From assembly GCA_902623175.1 (NCBI GenBank), contig CACNSR010000019.1, positions 1 through 41,942 of the forward strand: a stretch of DNA of 41,942 bases, read 5' to 3'. The notes beneath the pieces were generated by a model, which made no database searches, was not told the origin of the DNA, and saw nothing but the letters and a program-made list of their open reading frames with translations. The translations under genes and the position numbers were made by a program. Source of the DNA: Halieaceae bacterium. GTDB taxonomy: Bacteria > Pseudomonadota > Gammaproteobacteria > Pseudomonadales > Halieaceae. Each line of letters begins with the position of its first letter. Positions within the stretch are counted from its first letter, which is position 1. Below, piece by piece: positions 7,994 to 17,904 of this stretch.

Positions 7994-9754
7994 ATGTTTG
8001 ATCTCAAGATTACCGGCGGCTTAGTGGTGGATGGCACAGGCACTCCAGGGAGGGTAATGGATATCGGTATTGTCGGGGACCGTATCGTTGCGATGGGTGA
8101 CCTGGCAGAGGTTGGCGTAGAGGAAATCGACGCCACCGGACGCGTAGTCGCGCCGGGGTTTGTCGATATCCACACGCACTATGACGGCCAAGCCACTTGG
8201 GATCAGGAAATGGCGCCTTCCTCGTGGCACGGGGTGACCACCGTGGTCATGGGTAACTGCGGAGTCGGTTTTGCGCCTGCGGCACCGGATCGACAGGAGT
8301 GGCTGGTGGGCTTGATGGAGGGGGTGGAAGATATTCCTGGCAGTGCGCTCTCCGAGGGGATGACCTGGAATTGGGAGTCATTCCCGGAGTACCTCGATGC
8401 GCTTGAAGGCTTGGATCGCACCGTCGATGTTGCCGCTCAGGTCCCCCATGGCGCGGTGCGTGCCTATGTGATGGGTGATCGTGGTGCGGCCAATGAGGAG
8501 CCGACGGAGACCGAGATTGCACGGATGTCGGTCATAGTGGAGGAGGGTCTTCGCGCGGGCGCGGTAGGCTTCTCTACCTCGCGGACCATTCTGCACAAGT
8601 CCATTGATGGAGAGTTGGTTCCGGGTACCACGGCGACAAAAGAAGAGCTGCTGGGCATTGGCCGCGCGCTGAAGCGCGCGGGACACGGCGTTTTCGAGAT
8701 GGCGAGCGACCTGCTGCCCGAGTGGAATGAGTTTGAGTGGATGGGTGACCTCAGCCGGGAGACCGGTGCCCCCGTGACCTTCACCGCACTTGAATCACCC
8801 ATCAAAAGTTTGCCGTTCAAGGAACAGCTGAGCGACATGCGCGCCCAGAATGCCAAAGGCGGCAATATAGTCGCTCAGATCTCCATGCGGGGGACCGGTT
8901 TGATTCTGGGGTGGCGCGCCACCTTCCACCCGTTTTCGCAGCGGCCGAGTTGGAAGGCGATCGTAGACAAACCCTGGCCTGAGCAGTGGCGACACCTAAA
9001 GGATCCGGCTTTCCGTAGCCAGCTGCTTGCCGAGCAGGGAGAACCCACAGGTAGCGACCTGCAGTTGATCGCTGATTTGATGGAGACCGCCTTCTCCATG
9101 CAGTACGAAATGTTGCCCGGATTCAATTACGAGCCCACCGCGGAGCAATCCATCGAGCAGCGGGCCCTGGCGACCGACGTAACGGCTGCGGAGTATGCCT
9201 ATGACTTCATGATGCGCGATGAGGGCGCAGGCATGATCTACTTCCCGTTACTGAACTATGCCAACGGCAATCTCGATTTTCTCGAGGAGGCGCTGGACTC
9301 GGATGACTGCGTAAATTCGCTTTCGGATGGTGGTGCCCACTGCGGCACGATCTGCGATGCCGCGGCCACCACCTTTATGCTTCAGCATTGGGTGCGTGAC
9401 CGGGAGGGGCATCGCATGCCGCTTGAGCGCGCTATCAAGCGCCAGTGCCATGACACCGCCCGGCTTTACGGCTTCGAAGATCGCGGCGTGCTGGCGCCGG
9501 GACTGCTCGCTGATCTTAACGTGATCGATCTGGAGTCATTGCAGCTGAATTTACCGACGGTGGCCTTCGATCTACCCGCAGGCGGCAGGCGCCTGCTGCA
9601 AACGGCGTCGGGTTACGACTGTACGATCAAATCGGGACGAGTGACCTTCCAGGGTGGTGTCGCAACGGGTGAGTTCCCGGGGCGCGTTATTCGGGGTCCT
9701 CAGCTGGTGCAGGAGTCGCCCAGCCTCCCAGCGACTGCCAGCGATTCACAATAA
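7994..9754 (+). CDS. D-aminoacylase-type amidohydrolase
   Basis: The protein has 586 aa and belongs to the amidohydrolase superfamily, N-acyl-D-amino-acid deacylase group. The metal site starts with HTHYD (His60, His62) after the beta-strand [17 protein letters not shown] and the late SDGGAHCG segment (containing an Asp) are also typical of the group. These enzymes release D-amino acids from N-acylated forms or act on related cyclic amides; the exact substrate is unknown. The ATG at 7994 has AGGAG 8 nt upstream. The 3' end overlaps the convergent rnt gene by 68 bp, so the last 22 or so codons of each are antisense to one another. Confidence 0.85.
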   Translation: MFDLKITGGLVVDGTGTPGRVMDIGIVGDRIVAMGDLAEVGVEEIDATGRVVAPGFVDIHTHYDGQATWDQEMAPSSWHGVTTVVMGNCGVGFAPAAPDRQEWLVGLMEGVEDIPGSALSEGMTWNWESFPEYLDALEGLDRTVDVAAQVPHGAVRAYVMGDRGAANEEPTETEIARMSVIVEEGLRAGAVGFSTSRTILHKSIDGELVPGTTATKEELLGIGRALKRAGHGVFEMASDLLPEWNEFEWMGDLSRETGAPVTFTALESPIKSLPFKEQLSDMRAQNAKGGNIVAQISMRGTGLILGWRATFHPFSQRPSWKAIVDKPWPEQWRHLKDPAFRSQLLAEQGEPTGSDLQLIADLMETAFSMQYEMLPGFNYEPTAEQSIEQRALATDVTAAEYAYDFMMRDEGAGMIYFPLLNYANGNLDFLEEALDSDDCVNSLSDGGAHCGTICDAAATTFMLQHWVRDREGHRMPLERAIKRQCHDTARLYGFEDRGVLAPGLLADLNVIDLESLQLNLPTVAFDLPAGGRRLLQTASGYDCTIKSGRVTFQGGVATGEFPGRVIRGPQLVQESPSLPATASDSQ

Positions 9755-10382
9755 GACAGAATAGCTCAGCGGTTTTGGTCACATCGTACTCGGCCGAGTG
9801 CGCCTCGTTATTATCAAAGGGGATATCCGCCAGCGCGCACGCCCGTGCCAGTACCGTGTGGCCAACAGCGAGGCCGGCGAGGGTCGCCGTGTCGAAGTGA
9901 GAGAAAGGGTGGAACGGGTTGCGTTTGAGTCCCAGCCGCTCCGCAGCAGCGTTTAAGAATCCCGCATCGAAGTGGGCGTTGTGACCCACCAGAATGGCCC
10001 GGTTACAGTGATTTGCCTTGACTGCCTGCCGCACCACGCCGAACAGCTCTCCCAGTGCAATATCCTCTGGCACCGCGCCGCGCAGTGGACTCTCTGGGTC
10101 AATGCCGGTGAACTCCAGAGCCGAAGGGTCAAGGTTTGCTCCCTCAAACGGTTCCACGTTGCGGCTGTGGGTCTCGGCGATCTCTAATTGACCATCTTCG
10201 CTCATTGTGAGCAAAGTCATGGCGATTTCTAGTATCGCGTCGGTTTGACAGTTGAATCCGCCGGTTTCGATATCCACGACGACGGGCAAGAACCCGCGGA
10301 ACCGGTCGCGCATTGCGGAAACGGTTGCGGTCGTGACGACTTCGCTATCGTAGGCAGCCGCTGGGGGCGTCGGATTTGTCAT
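9687..10382 (-). CDS. rnt: Ribonuclease T
   Basis: The protein has 231 aa. RNase T is a DEDDh 3'-5' exoribonuclease that trims the 3' ends of tRNA and other stable RNAs. Catalytic residues are visible: [11 protein letters not shown] (Asp37, Glu39), HNAHFD (Asp139) and HSAEYD (His195, Asp200). The middle, [14 protein letters not shown] and LKRNPFHPF, is close to E. coli Rnt. The N-terminus before DRFRGF is a few residues longer than in E. coli. The gene lies 5 nt after pyrC on the same strand; pyrC-rnt is also paired in Pseudomonas. The 3' end overlaps the convergent amidohydrolase gene. Confidence 0.95.
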   Translation of the reverse strand: MTNPTPPAAAYDSEVVTTATVSAMRDRFRGFLPVVVDIETGGFNCQTDAILEIAMTLLTMSEDGQLEIAETHSRNVEPFEGANLDPSALEFTGIDPESPLRGAVPEDIALGELFGVVRQAVKANHCNRAILVGHNAHFDAGFLNAAAERLGLKRNPFHPFSHFDTATLAGLAVGHTVLARACALADIPFDNNEAHSAEYDVTKTAELFCLIVNRWQSLGGWATPAPAEDPE

Positions 10383-10387
10383 CGCCG

Positions 10388-11422
10388 TTAGCGGGACACT
10401 TTCCAGCCCACGCTGTCACCCGCACGTATCGGCACGACTTCACTGTCGCCGAGACGGAACGCCTTGGGTATGGACTGAGTGTCTTTAGAGAGCGTGATAG
10501 CGCTGCTGTTACGCGGTAAGCGATAAAAGTCTGGCCCGTTAAAGCTCGCAAACGCCTCGAGGCGATCCAGCGCGTTTTCTTCGTCAAATACTTCCGCATA
10601 CAACTCCAGTGCGGCATGTGCGGTGTAGCAGCCCGCGCAGCCGCAGCTCGACTCCTTCTCACCGCGGGCATGGGGCGCCGAGTCCGTGCCGAGGAGGAAG
10701 CGCGGGTGTCCTGACGTTACTGCCCGGCGCAGCGCCAATTGGTGCTGATCACGTTTCAGCACCGGTAAGCAGAACAGGTGTGGCCGAACTCCACCAACTA
10801 GCATGTCATTACGGTTGTAAAGCAAATGATGTGCAGTCACTGTCGCGGCGACATGGTCCCCGGATGCCTCAACGAACTGCACGGCATCGGCGGTGGTGAT
10901 GTGCTCGAACACAATCCGGAGCTCGGGGAACGCGCCGACCATGGGCGTGAGCGCGGAGTCGATGAACGCCTTCTCGCGATCAAATATATCCACATGATGA
11001 TCTGTCACTTCACCATGTATCAGCAGTGGCACATCATGCCGCTCCATCGCCTCGAAAACGGGATACAGGGCCTCGATGCCCGTCACGCCCGCGTCTGAAT
11101 TGGTGGTCGCGCCGGCGGGATACAGCTTGATGCCCTGCACATGCGGGGACTCGGCCGTCTCTGCCACTATCTCAGGGGTGGTGGCGTCGGTGAGATACAG
11201 GACCATCAGCGGCTCGAACTGCCCACCTTCGGGCACATGCGCCAAGATGCGCTCCCGGTAACTCAGCGCATCTGAGACGCTCAAGACAGGCGGCTTGAGG
11301 TTGGGCATCACGATCGCGCGGCCCGCCCAACGGGCCACGTCAGGCACTGTCATGGCGAGGGCTGCTTCGTCCCGCAGGTGGATGTGCCAGTCATCCGGTA
11401 ATGTCAGCGTTAACGAGGTCAT
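10388..11422 (-). CDS. pyrC: Dihydroorotase
   Basis: The protein has 344 aa, matching the E. coli-type PyrC (348 aa). It catalyses cyclisation of carbamoyl-aspartate to dihydroorotate in pyrimidine synthesis. Zinc-site motifs: WHIHLRD (His13, His15), [13 protein letters not shown] with the lysine (Lys99) that is carboxylated in the family, HGEV, EHITT and [10 protein letters not shown]. The cysteine-rich [15 protein letters not shown] is also as in E. coli. I chose ATG 11422 over an in-frame TTG at 11428. No strong Shine-Dalgarno is visible. It is transcribed with rnt and is divergent from argG. Confidence 0.96.
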   Translation of the reverse strand: MTSLTLTLPDDWHIHLRDEAALAMTVPDVARWAGRAIVMPNLKPPVLSVSDALSYRERILAHVPEGGQFEPLMVLYLTDATTPEIVAETAESPHVQGIKLYPAGATTNSDAGVTGIEALYPVFEAMERHDVPLLIHGEVTDHHVDIFDREKAFIDSALTPMVGAFPELRIVFEHITTADAVQFVEASGDHVAATVTAHHLLYNRNDMLVGGVRPHLFCLPVLKRDQHQLALRRAVTSGHPRFLLGTDSAPHARGEKESSCGCAGCYTAHAALELYAEVFDEENALDRLEAFASFNGPDFYRLPRNSSAITLSKDTQSIPKAFRLGDSEVVPIRAGDSVGWKVSR

Positions 11423-11498
11423 GATCAAAGGTACCCGCTCGAGGTGACCAGTGTAGCAGAGGTCAGTCGCCCGTAGCCCTCACCGTGGCTTGTGTGGC

Positions 11499-11514
11499 GC
11501 GCAGACAGCTGCGC
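11499..11514. promoter_or_regulatory. Inverted repeat GCGCAG-ACAG-CTGCGC upstream of argG
   Basis: A perfect 6-bp inverted repeat with a 4-nt spacer lies in the pyrC/argG intergenic region. A -10-like TACACT follows at 11518-11523, about 27 nt before the argG start codon. This position suits an operator or an mRNA hairpin. It does not match the classical ArgR box as I know it. Function is inferred only. Confidence 0.3.
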
Positions 11515-11550
11515 ACGTACACTACGTTCCCGTTTTTTTTAGGCATGGTT

Positions 11551-12771
11551 ATGGCAACGGCGAAAAAGGTTGTGCTGGCGTATTCTGGTGGTCTCGATAC
11601 CTCCGTGATCGTGCGCTGGTTACAGGAAACCTATCAGTGCGAAGTGGTGACTTTCACCGCGGACATTGGGCAGGGCGAGGAAGTTGAACCCGCACGCGCC
11701 AAAGCGCAGGCACTGGGGATAGAGGAGATCTACATCGAAGATCTCCGCGAGTCCTTTGTGCGCGACTTTGTGTTTCCCATGTTTCGCGCCAACACCGTGT
11801 ATGAAGGTGAGTACCTGTTGGGCACCTCCATCGCCAGGCCGCTGATCGCACGGCGACTGGTCGAGATTGCCAACGAGACCGGTGCTGACGCCATCGCCCA
11901 CGGTGCAACCGGCAAAGGGAACGATCAGGTGCGCTTCGAGCTGGGCGCCTATGCCCTGAAACCGGGTATTCAGGTGATTGCGCCGTGGCGGGAGTGGGAT
12001 CTGAACTCCCGCGAGGCGCTCATGGCCTATTGTGAGCAGCACGATATCCCCGTGGATTTTGCCAAGGCGCAAAAGAAATCCCCTTACTCCATGGACGCCA
12101 ACCTACTGCATATTTCCTATGAGGGCGATGTGCTTGAAGACCCCTGGGTCCCACCCGAGGAAAACATGTGGCGTTGGACGGTGAGCCCTGAGGCCGCGCC
12201 AGACCAGGCGGAGGAATTGATTCTGACCTTTGAGCACGGCGATGTGGTGGCGATCGACGGTGAGGTGCTGTGCGCTGCGGAGATACTGGCTAAGTTAAAC
12301 GAGCGGGGCGGGGCTAACGGCATTGGTCGCGCCGATATCGTCGAGAACCGATACGTGGGGATGAAATCCCGCGGCTGCTACGAGACTCCCGGGGGCAGCA
12401 TTCTGCTGCGAGCTCATCGTGCGATCGAGTCCATCACGCTGGATAGAGAAGTGGCGCATTTGAAAGACGAGCTGATGCCGCGCTACGCCAAGCTGATTTA
12501 CAACGGCTACTGGTGGTCTCCCGAGCGTCACGCACTACAAGCCGCGATCGACCAGACACAGATCGTGGTCAACGGTGATGTGCGGGTGTCGCTTTACAAG
12601 GGCAACATAACTGTCACTGGTCGGCGATCCAGTGATTCGTTGTTTGATGAGAGCATTGCTACGTTTGAAGAAGATGGCGGCGCCTATGATCAGGCCGATG
12701 CCGAGGGTTTCATTAAACTCAATGCGTTGCGTTTGCGCATTGCCGCCACCAAAGGCCGCCAGAATCAGTAG
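11551..12771 (+). CDS. argG: Argininosuccinate synthase
   Basis: The protein has 406 aa, the length of the Pseudomonas-type enzyme. It condenses citrulline and aspartate using ATP in arginine synthesis. The N-terminal ATP pyrophosphatase loop AYSGGLDTS (10-18) and [12 protein letters not shown] are diagnostic; [13 protein letters not shown] and [11 protein letters not shown] are further family signatures. The frame is open upstream to 11485, but the conserved protein begins at [14 protein letters not shown]. The ATG at 11551 has AGG 7 nt upstream, so I use it rather than ATG 11545. The gene is divergent from pyrC-rnt, an arrangement seen around PA3525-PA3528 in P. aeruginosa (argG nearby). 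Confidence 0.97.
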   Translation: MATAKKVVLAYSGGLDTSVIVRWLQETYQCEVVTFTADIGQGEEVEPARAKAQALGIEEIYIEDLRESFVRDFVFPMFRANTVYEGEYLLGTSIARPLIARRLVEIANETGADAIAHGATGKGNDQVRFELGAYALKPGIQVIAPWREWDLNSREALMAYCEQHDIPVDFAKAQKKSPYSMDANLLHISYEGDVLEDPWVPPEENMWRWTVSPEAAPDQAEELILTFEHGDVVAIDGEVLCAAEILAKLNERGGANGIGRADIVENRYVGMKSRGCYETPGGSILLRAHRAIESITLDREVAHLKDELMPRYAKLIYNGYWWSPERHALQAAIDQTQIVVNGDVRVSLYKGNITVTGRRSSDSLFDESIATFEEDGGAYDQADAEGFIKLNALRLRIAATKGRQNQ

Positions 12772-12839
12772 TTACGGAGCCGCAGGCGACTGATTGTGTG
12801 TGGGCGCTACCAAAACTGCGCGCACCAGACGTTGGTCCT

Positions 12840-12870
12840 TTGAAAAGGGTGTAAAAAAAGGGTGTAAAGT
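12840..12870 (+). promoter_or_regulatory. Tandem 13-bp repeats with possible promoter upstream of the monooxygenase gene
   Basis: Two perfect, directly adjacent copies of AAAAGGGTGTAAA (12843-12855 and 12856-12868) lie about 110 nt before the Baeyer-Villiger monooxygenase start. TTGAAA (12840-12845) and TAAAGT (12865-12870) could serve as -35 and -10 with a 19-nt spacer, which would place the repeats inside the promoter. Binding by a regulator to the repeats is a guess. The rest of the 12772-12978 gap shows no gene or clear terminator. Confidence 0.4.
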
Positions 12871-12978
12871 GGGGCGTCATCACAGGGCCCTATGTCGCTG
12901 TGGTCCTGTTGGCTGGATAAGCTGTGTTTTTAGCGTTGCTCTGCATAGTTGCCGGCAGGGGCAGGTAAGGAAAAGAGT

Positions 12979-14517
12979 ATGAATTCGACTGTTGATATCC
13001 CCCCAGTGCAAGAAATGGACGCAGAGGCTTTCGACGTCATCATCATCGGCGCGGGTCTCTCCGGTATTGGCACTGCGGTGCGACTCCAGCGCGATTGTCC
13101 CGATCGCGACTTCATCCTGTTGGAGCGACGCGACGCGATCGGCGGCACCTGGGACCTGTTTCGCTATCCCGGTATTCGCTCCGATAGTGACATGCATACG
13201 CTGGGATATGATTTCAAACCCTGGGAAGCGGAAAAAAGTATCGCCGACGGCCCCTCGATTCTGAGCTATGTGAACGAGACCGCGGATGAGCATCGCATCC
13301 GCGATCGAATCCGCTTTGGTCAGAAGCTCATGGCCGCTGACTGGTGTAGTGAGCGCGGTCAGTGGCAACTGACGGTCGATACGTCAGAAGGTGTCCGGCG
13401 CTACCGCTGCGGCTTCCTGATGATGTGCGCGGGCTATTACAGCTATGACAAGGGCTACGAGCCTGAGTTCGAGGGCAAGGCGGCCTTCAGGGGAGATTGG
13501 GTTCATCCCCAGTTTTGGCCGGCCATCCTCGATCACGCAAACAAAAAAGTGGTCGTGATCGGGTCAGGCGCCACGGCGATGACGCTGGTGCCCAATATGT
13601 CGCGGCAGGCCACGCACGTCACTATGTTGCAGCGGTCCCCGACTTATGTGATTTCCAGGCCTTCCATCGACGGCCTCGCCAATTGGCTGCGTCGTGTTTT
13701 ACCTCCCAAGCTGGCCTATGACCTCGTCCGATGGCGCAATACGGTCTGGCAGCAGTGGATGTATAAGCTCACACGCGTTGCCCCTGGGGTCGTCAAACGC
13801 TCGTTACTGAAAAAAGTGAGGGCAGAAATCGGTGAATTGGTCGATGTGGAGAAGCATTTCACTCCGCGCTACAACCCGTGGGATCAGCGTCTGTGTTTGG
13901 TTCCGGATGACGATCTGTTCCGGGCGATTCAGTCAGGCAAGGCCTCGGTGGTCACCGATCACATTGAGAAGATCACGGAGAGCGGTGTGCAACTGGTCTC
14001 GGGTACTCATCTGGATGCCGACGTCATTGTCTGTGCCACGGGGCTGGAACTGGTCGTGCTCGGTGGAGCTGAATTTACCCTCGACGGCCAGGCGATCGAC
14101 TTTGCCAACGAGTGGACCTACAAGGGCATGATGTGTTCCAACATTCCCAACATGGTGCACACCTTTGGTTATATCAACGCGTCTTGGACACTGCGCGCGG
14201 ATCTGATTGCGACCTGGGCCTGTCGTTTGCTGAACCATATGCGCACGACAGGCATGACCACGGCAACGCCGCGCATTGCAGATGAGCTGGCCGACTCCAT
14301 GAGCCAGCGTTTCTGGATTGATGACTTCTCTGCGGGGTACATGCAACGGGTAATGCACCGCTTCCCCAAACAGGGCGATCAGATGCCCTGGATGAACCCT
14401 CAGAACTATCGCAAGGATCGCAAAATGTTCCGCGATGACCCACTTCAGGATGATGAGCTGGTGCTGGAACGGGCGGGTGTGGTGGCCGATGCAGCAGTGC
14501 TTCAGGAGGCCAGCTAG
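12979..14517 (+). CDS. Flavin-dependent Baeyer-Villiger monooxygenase
   Basis: The protein has 512 aa. An FAD-binding GxGxxG lies at 24-29 (GAGLSG) and an NADPH-binding GSGATAM follows the fingerprint. FRGDWVHPQFWP (residues 170-181) fits the Baeyer-Villiger fingerprint FxGxxxHxxxWP exactly, which distinguishes it from plain flavin monooxygenases. Such enzymes insert oxygen next to a ketone to give an ester or lactone; the substrate here is unknown. The ATG at 12979 has AAGGA 7 nt upstream and the protein starts MNSTVDIPP; the frame is open upstream to 12949 without support. The gene is followed after 6 nt by a small zinc-ribbon gene. Tandem 13-bp repeats lie in its upstream region. Confidence 0.9.
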   Translation: MNSTVDIPPVQEMDAEAFDVIIIGAGLSGIGTAVRLQRDCPDRDFILLERRDAIGGTWDLFRYPGIRSDSDMHTLGYDFKPWEAEKSIADGPSILSYVNETADEHRIRDRIRFGQKLMAADWCSERGQWQLTVDTSEGVRRYRCGFLMMCAGYYSYDKGYEPEFEGKAAFRGDWVHPQFWPAILDHANKKVVVIGSGATAMTLVPNMSRQATHVTMLQRSPTYVISRPSIDGLANWLRRVLPPKLAYDLVRWRNTVWQQWMYKLTRVAPGVVKRSLLKKVRAEIGELVDVEKHFTPRYNPWDQRLCLVPDDDLFRAIQSGKASVVTDHIEKITESGVQLVSGTHLDADVIVCATGLELVVLGGAEFTLDGQAIDFANEWTYKGMMCSNIPNMVHTFGYINASWTLRADLIATWACRLLNHMRTTGMTTATPRIADELADSMSQRFWIDDFSAGYMQRVMHRFPKQGDQMPWMNPQNYRKDRKMFRDDPLQDDELVLERAGVVADAAVLQEAS

Positions 14518-14523
14518 TCATCG

Positions 14524-14721
14524 ATGACCGCGCCCGGGCTGCAAGAGAGTAGCATTTACTGCCCCTACTGCGGCGAGTCGATAGAGGTGCTGTTGAACCC
14601 TGAAGACGTGGGTGCGGAGTACATCGAAGACTGCCAAGTGTGCTGCCGGCCGATTGAGTTTTTCCTGCGCGAGGATGCGGGTGGATGGCTTGAAGCCGAA
14701 GTCCGGTCCGACGTCGAGTAG
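14524..14721 (+). CDS. CPXCG-motif cysteine-rich protein
   Basis: The protein has 65 aa. It carries CPYCGESIEVL and, 25 residues on, CQVCCRPIEF, giving a four-cysteine zinc-ribbon-like arrangement. This matches the small CPXCG-motif family of gammaproteobacteria, of unknown function. Its start lies 6 nt after the monooxygenase stop. The nearest good Shine-Dalgarno, AGGAGG, is inside the end of the monooxygenase gene and about 14 nt away, so translation may be coupled. It ends 74 nt from the convergent dnaE2 3' end. Confidence 0.85.
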   Translation: MTAPGLQESSIYCPYCGESIEVLLNPEDVGAEYIEDCQVCCRPIEFFLREDAGGWLEAEVRSDVE

Positions 14722-14765
14722 CGCGTCCCGCAAAGTTTTAAAAGTCTCATGTGATATGTCAGTGT

Positions 14766-14780
14766 CGCGTTCAGCACGCG
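14766..14780. terminator. Short hairpin between convergent genes
   Basis: CGCGT (14766-14770) and ACGCG (14776-14780) form a 5-bp stem with a 5-nt loop in the gap between the convergent CPXCG and dnaE2 genes. There is no T tract. It may be a weak bidirectional stop signal. Confidence 0.2.
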
Positions 14781-14795
14781 GGCGCTGGACTGCTG

Positions 14796-17700
14796 TTAAT
14801 GGAAGTCCCGGGATCGCACCGCCAAGGCGCTCAAGCGGTCGCTGCAGTCCTCCAGCGTGCCGGCAATCACATGCGTCACGCCATCGCGAGATTCCACCGT
14901 CCCTTTGACTAACAGTAACTGCGCGGTCATCAGGCTTTGTCGGTGACGCTCCTGAATCGCTGGCCAGACAATCACGTTGATATTGCCCGTCTCATCCTCC
15001 AGGGTCAGAAACACCACGCCTGAAGCAGTACCCGGGCGTTGCCGACAGGTGACCAGCCCGGCTACCCGTACAAAGCGATGATTGCCCAGCGTTTCAAGCT
15101 CCGTTTGCCGCCGACAGCGGTCGAAGGGAGGTTGGTGGCGCAGCAAAGACAAAGGGTGTGACCTGAGGGTCAGTCCGGTACTTTGATAATCGGCGATGAC
15201 GTCCTCAGGAAGCGTGGGCGTTGCCGTGACGGCCGCATCATCCTGAGAGCGCTGTGCTGCACCATCATGTGGCAATAACGGGCGATGCGCTTCCAGCGCC
15301 ATGGTTTGCCAATGGGATTTATAGCGATTGCCACTGATACCCGAGAGGGCATCAGCGGTAGCGAGTGCTTCCATGTCGCCGCGATCGAGGCAGGCGCGTT
15401 GGCGCAGGTCAGCAACGTTGGCAAAGGTGCGTTGACGCCGTGCCGTATGAATGCGTTGGCCTGCCGCCTCACTGAGCCCCTTGATTAGCCTCAATCCCAG
15501 CCTGATGGGTGGCTGCTGCTGGTCCGCTGAAGACAGGATCTGGTGGTCCCAACTGCTGTGATTCACATCGACGGGCAAGACCATGATGTGATGCCGACGC
15601 GCGTCCTGTATCAGTTGTGATGGTGAATAAAAGCCCATGGGCTGACTGTTGAGCAGCCCGACATAGAACGCCGCGGGGTGATGGCACTTGAGCCAGGCGG
15701 AGACATAGGCGAGCAGTGCAAAGCTTGCCGAGTGCGATTCCGGAAAGCCATAACCACCAAATCCTTTGATCTGATTGAACAACCGGTCTGCAAAGTCCGC
15801 GGTGTAGCCCTTGCTGAGCATGCCTTGCTTGAGCTTGTGCTCGAAGGTGAGTAGCTTGCTGTTTTTGCCCCAGTTGCTGATCGCGCGCCTTAGGGCATCG
15901 GCTTCCCCCCCGGTGAACCCTGCAGCCACCATGGCCAGACGAATCACCTGTTCCTGAAATATTGGCACGCCCAGTGTGCGCGACAGGACCGATTCAATGT
16001 CCTTGTTGGGGTAGCTGATGGCCTCCAGTCCGGCTTTGCGGCGCAGGTAGGGGTGCACCATATCGCCCTGAATGGGGCCGGGTCGAACGATGGCGATCTC
16101 GATCACCAGGTCGTAAAAACAGGCAGGCTTCAGTCGCGGCAGCATCGACATTTGCGCGCGCGACTCGATCTGAAAGACACCCAGAGAGTCGGCTTTTTGC
16201 AGCATTCTGTAGGTGGCGGCATCTTCTTTGGGGATATCCTGTATGCGGCGAATATCAGGACGATCCCGGCTGATCACGTCGAGGCTTTTGCGGATAGCTG
16301 ACAGCATCCCGAGGGCGAGAATATCGACCTTCAGTAGCCCCAATGCCTCGATATCTTCCTTATCCCATTGGATAACCGTGCGGTCCGGCATGCTGGCATT
16401 TTCCACGGGTACCAGATTCGAAATCGGCCCACGGCTGATGACAAATCCTCCCACATGCTGGGAGAGATGGCGCGGGAAGCCCAAAATTTCCTGAACCCTC
16501 GCCATAAAGTGTTCTGCCAGCTGCCCGGAGCGTGCTAAGCCCTGTTGCTGAAAACGGTTGGTCAGTTCCCGCTCCCGATTCCACCAGGCCAGAGAGCTCG
16601 CCAGCTCATCGATAAAGCTGGCATCAAACCCCATCGCTTTGCCGACATCGCGCACCGCACTGCGTGACCGGTAGGTGATCACCGTAGCGGCCAGCGCCGC
16701 GCGGCGGCGGCTGTACTTTTCATAGATGTACTGAATGACTTCCTCGCGCCGCTCATGCTCGAAATCCACGTCAATATCAGGCGGCTCATCCCGCTCCCGC
16801 GAGATGAATCGCTCGAACAGCAGCGAGACCTGCTCCGGGGAGACCTCGGTGATGTGCAGGCAGTAGCACACGACGGAGTTGGCGGCAGAGCCTCTGCCCT
16901 GACAGAGGATATGGCGCGACTTGGCAAATTGGACAATGTCGTAGACAGTCAAAAAATAGTACTCGTACGACAGCTCGGTAATCAGATAGAGCTCCTGATG
17001 GATGCGCGTCTGGATGGCCTCCGGCACGCCGTCTGGCCAGCGCAATCTGGCCCCGGCCGCGACTTCCTGTCGTAGATAACTGTTGGCAGTGTGATGTGAC
17101 GGCACAACCTCTTCCGGGTACTCATAGCGCAACTCATCAAGGCTGAACTGGCAACGGTCAGCGATATGAAGTGTCTCGCTGAGCAGTGTTTCGGGGTAGA
17201 GCGAGTGCAAGGTATCCAGTGTCCGCAGGTGCTGCTGGCTATTGATCAGCCGGCGGTGTCCCAGCTGCTGTACCGGAGTCTGTAGTCTGATCGCCGTCAA
17301 TACATCATGTAGCGCCTTGCGTTTGGCGCTGTGCATCTGCACCTCGCCACAGGCCACCATCGGCACCTGAAGGTTTTGTGCCATGTGATAGCGGTGTTTG
17401 AAGCGGCGCCACTCATCGTTCCCCAGCAGCCTGCTGATGCCGATCCAGACCCGCCCTTTGCATCGCCTTGCCAGTTGCTGGAGATGAACGGTCTGTTTGT
17501 CGGTGTCATTCGGCAACAGGATGAGCAGGCAGCGTTTGAGGTGAAAGATCACGTCGCGCAGATGCACACGGTATTCACCTTTGCCGCTGCGGCGGCGCGC
17601 GCGGCTGATGAGCCCTGAGAGTTCCCCATACGCCTCGCGGCTGGGGGCCAGTGCGACTAGGCGAATACCTTCGGTCAGGGTGAATTCGCTACCCACAATC

Positions 17701-17879
17701 AGCTTAAGCCCCAACTCTTTGGCGGCGATGTGTGCTTTAACAACCCCTGCCAGCGAGCACTCGTCGGTAATGGCCAGAGCGTGATAGCCACAGTTGGCTG
17801 CGCGACCGACGAGTTCCTCAGGTTCCGAGGCGCCGCGTAAGAAACTGTAGTGGGTCAGGCAATGGAGTTCGGCGTACAC
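14796..17879 (-). CDS. dnaE2: Error-prone DNA polymerase DnaE2 (ImuC)
   Basis: The protein has 1027 aa and is a C-family polymerase of the mutasome that performs SOS-induced translesion synthesis with ImuA and ImuB. It begins YAELHCLTHYSFLRGAS, the characteristic DnaE2 PHP-domain start. Catalytic aspartates lie in PDIDVDFEHERR (Asp368, Asp370); the fingers contain GFGGYGFPESHSASFALL; an OB-fold closes the protein (FVRVAGLVTCRQRPG). I chose GTG 17879 because family similarity starts there. The frame is open back to 18086, but that extension reads through the LexA box at 17888-17903. No Shine-Dalgarno is visible. Unlike the usual operon it is separated from imuB by a lipocalin gene on the other strand. 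Confidence 0.95.
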   Translation of the reverse strand: MYAELHCLTHYSFLRGASEPEELVGRAANCGYHALAITDECSLAGVVKAHIAAKELGLKLIVGSEFTLTEGIRLVALAPSREAYGELSGLISRARRRSGKGEYRVHLRDVIFHLKRCLLILLPNDTDKQTVHLQQLARRCKGRVWIGISRLLGNDEWRRFKHRYHMAQNLQVPMVACGEVQMHSAKRKALHDVLTAIRLQTPVQQLGHRRLINSQQHLRTLDTLHSLYPETLLSETLHIADRCQFSLDELRYEYPEEVVPSHHTANSYLRQEVAAGARLRWPDGVPEAIQTRIHQELYLITELSYEYYFLTVYDIVQFAKSRHILCQGRGSAANSVVCYCLHITEVSPEQVSLLFERFISRERDEPPDIDVDFEHERREEVIQYIYEKYSRRRAALAATVITYRSRSAVRDVGKAMGFDASFIDELASSLAWWNRERELTNRFQQQGLARSGQLAEHFMARVQEILGFPRHLSQHVGGFVISRGPISNLVPVENASMPDRTVIQWDKEDIEALGLLKVDILALGMLSAIRKSLDVISRDRPDIRRIQDIPKEDAATYRMLQKADSLGVFQIESRAQMSMLPRLKPACFYDLVIEIAIVRPGPIQGDMVHPYLRRKAGLEAISYPNKDIESVLSRTLGVPIFQEQVIRLAMVAAGFTGGEADALRRAISNWGKNSKLLTFEHKLKQGMLSKGYTADFADRLFNQIKGFGGYGFPESHSASFALLAYVSAWLKCHHPAAFYVGLLNSQPMGFYSPSQLIQDARRHHIMVLPVDVNHSSWDHQILSSADQQQPPIRLGLRLIKGLSEAAGQRIHTARRQRTFANVADLRQRACLDRGDMEALATADALSGISGNRYKSHWQTMALEAHRPLLPHDGAAQRSQDDAAVTATPTLPEDVIADYQSTGLTLRSHPLSLLRHQPPFDRCRRQTELETLGNHRFVRVAGLVTCRQRPGTASGVVFLTLEDETGNINVIVWPAIQERHRQSLMTAQLLLVKGTVESRDGVTHVIAGTLEDCSDRLSALAVRSRDFH

Positions 17880-17887
17880 AATAAATA

Positions 17888-17903
17888 CTGTATAAATAAA
17901 CAG
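17888..17903. promoter_or_regulatory. LexA (SOS) box of dnaE2
   Basis: CTGTATAAATAAACAG is a perfect CTGT-N8-ACAG box inside a longer palindrome, TACTG...CAGTA (17886-17905). It lies 8 nt upstream of the dnaE2 GTG. On the minus strand a -10-like TAGAAT (17905-17910) and a -35-like TTTTCA (17929-17934, 18-nt spacer) would place the transcription start inside the box, so LexA binding would block it. The box matches the imuA box at all but one position. Confidence 0.93.
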
Positions 17904-17904
17904 T

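Noticed and set aside
11485..11550. Upstream extension of argG
   Set aside because: The conserved protein begins at [14 protein letters not shown]; the extension contains the palindrome and -10-like element.
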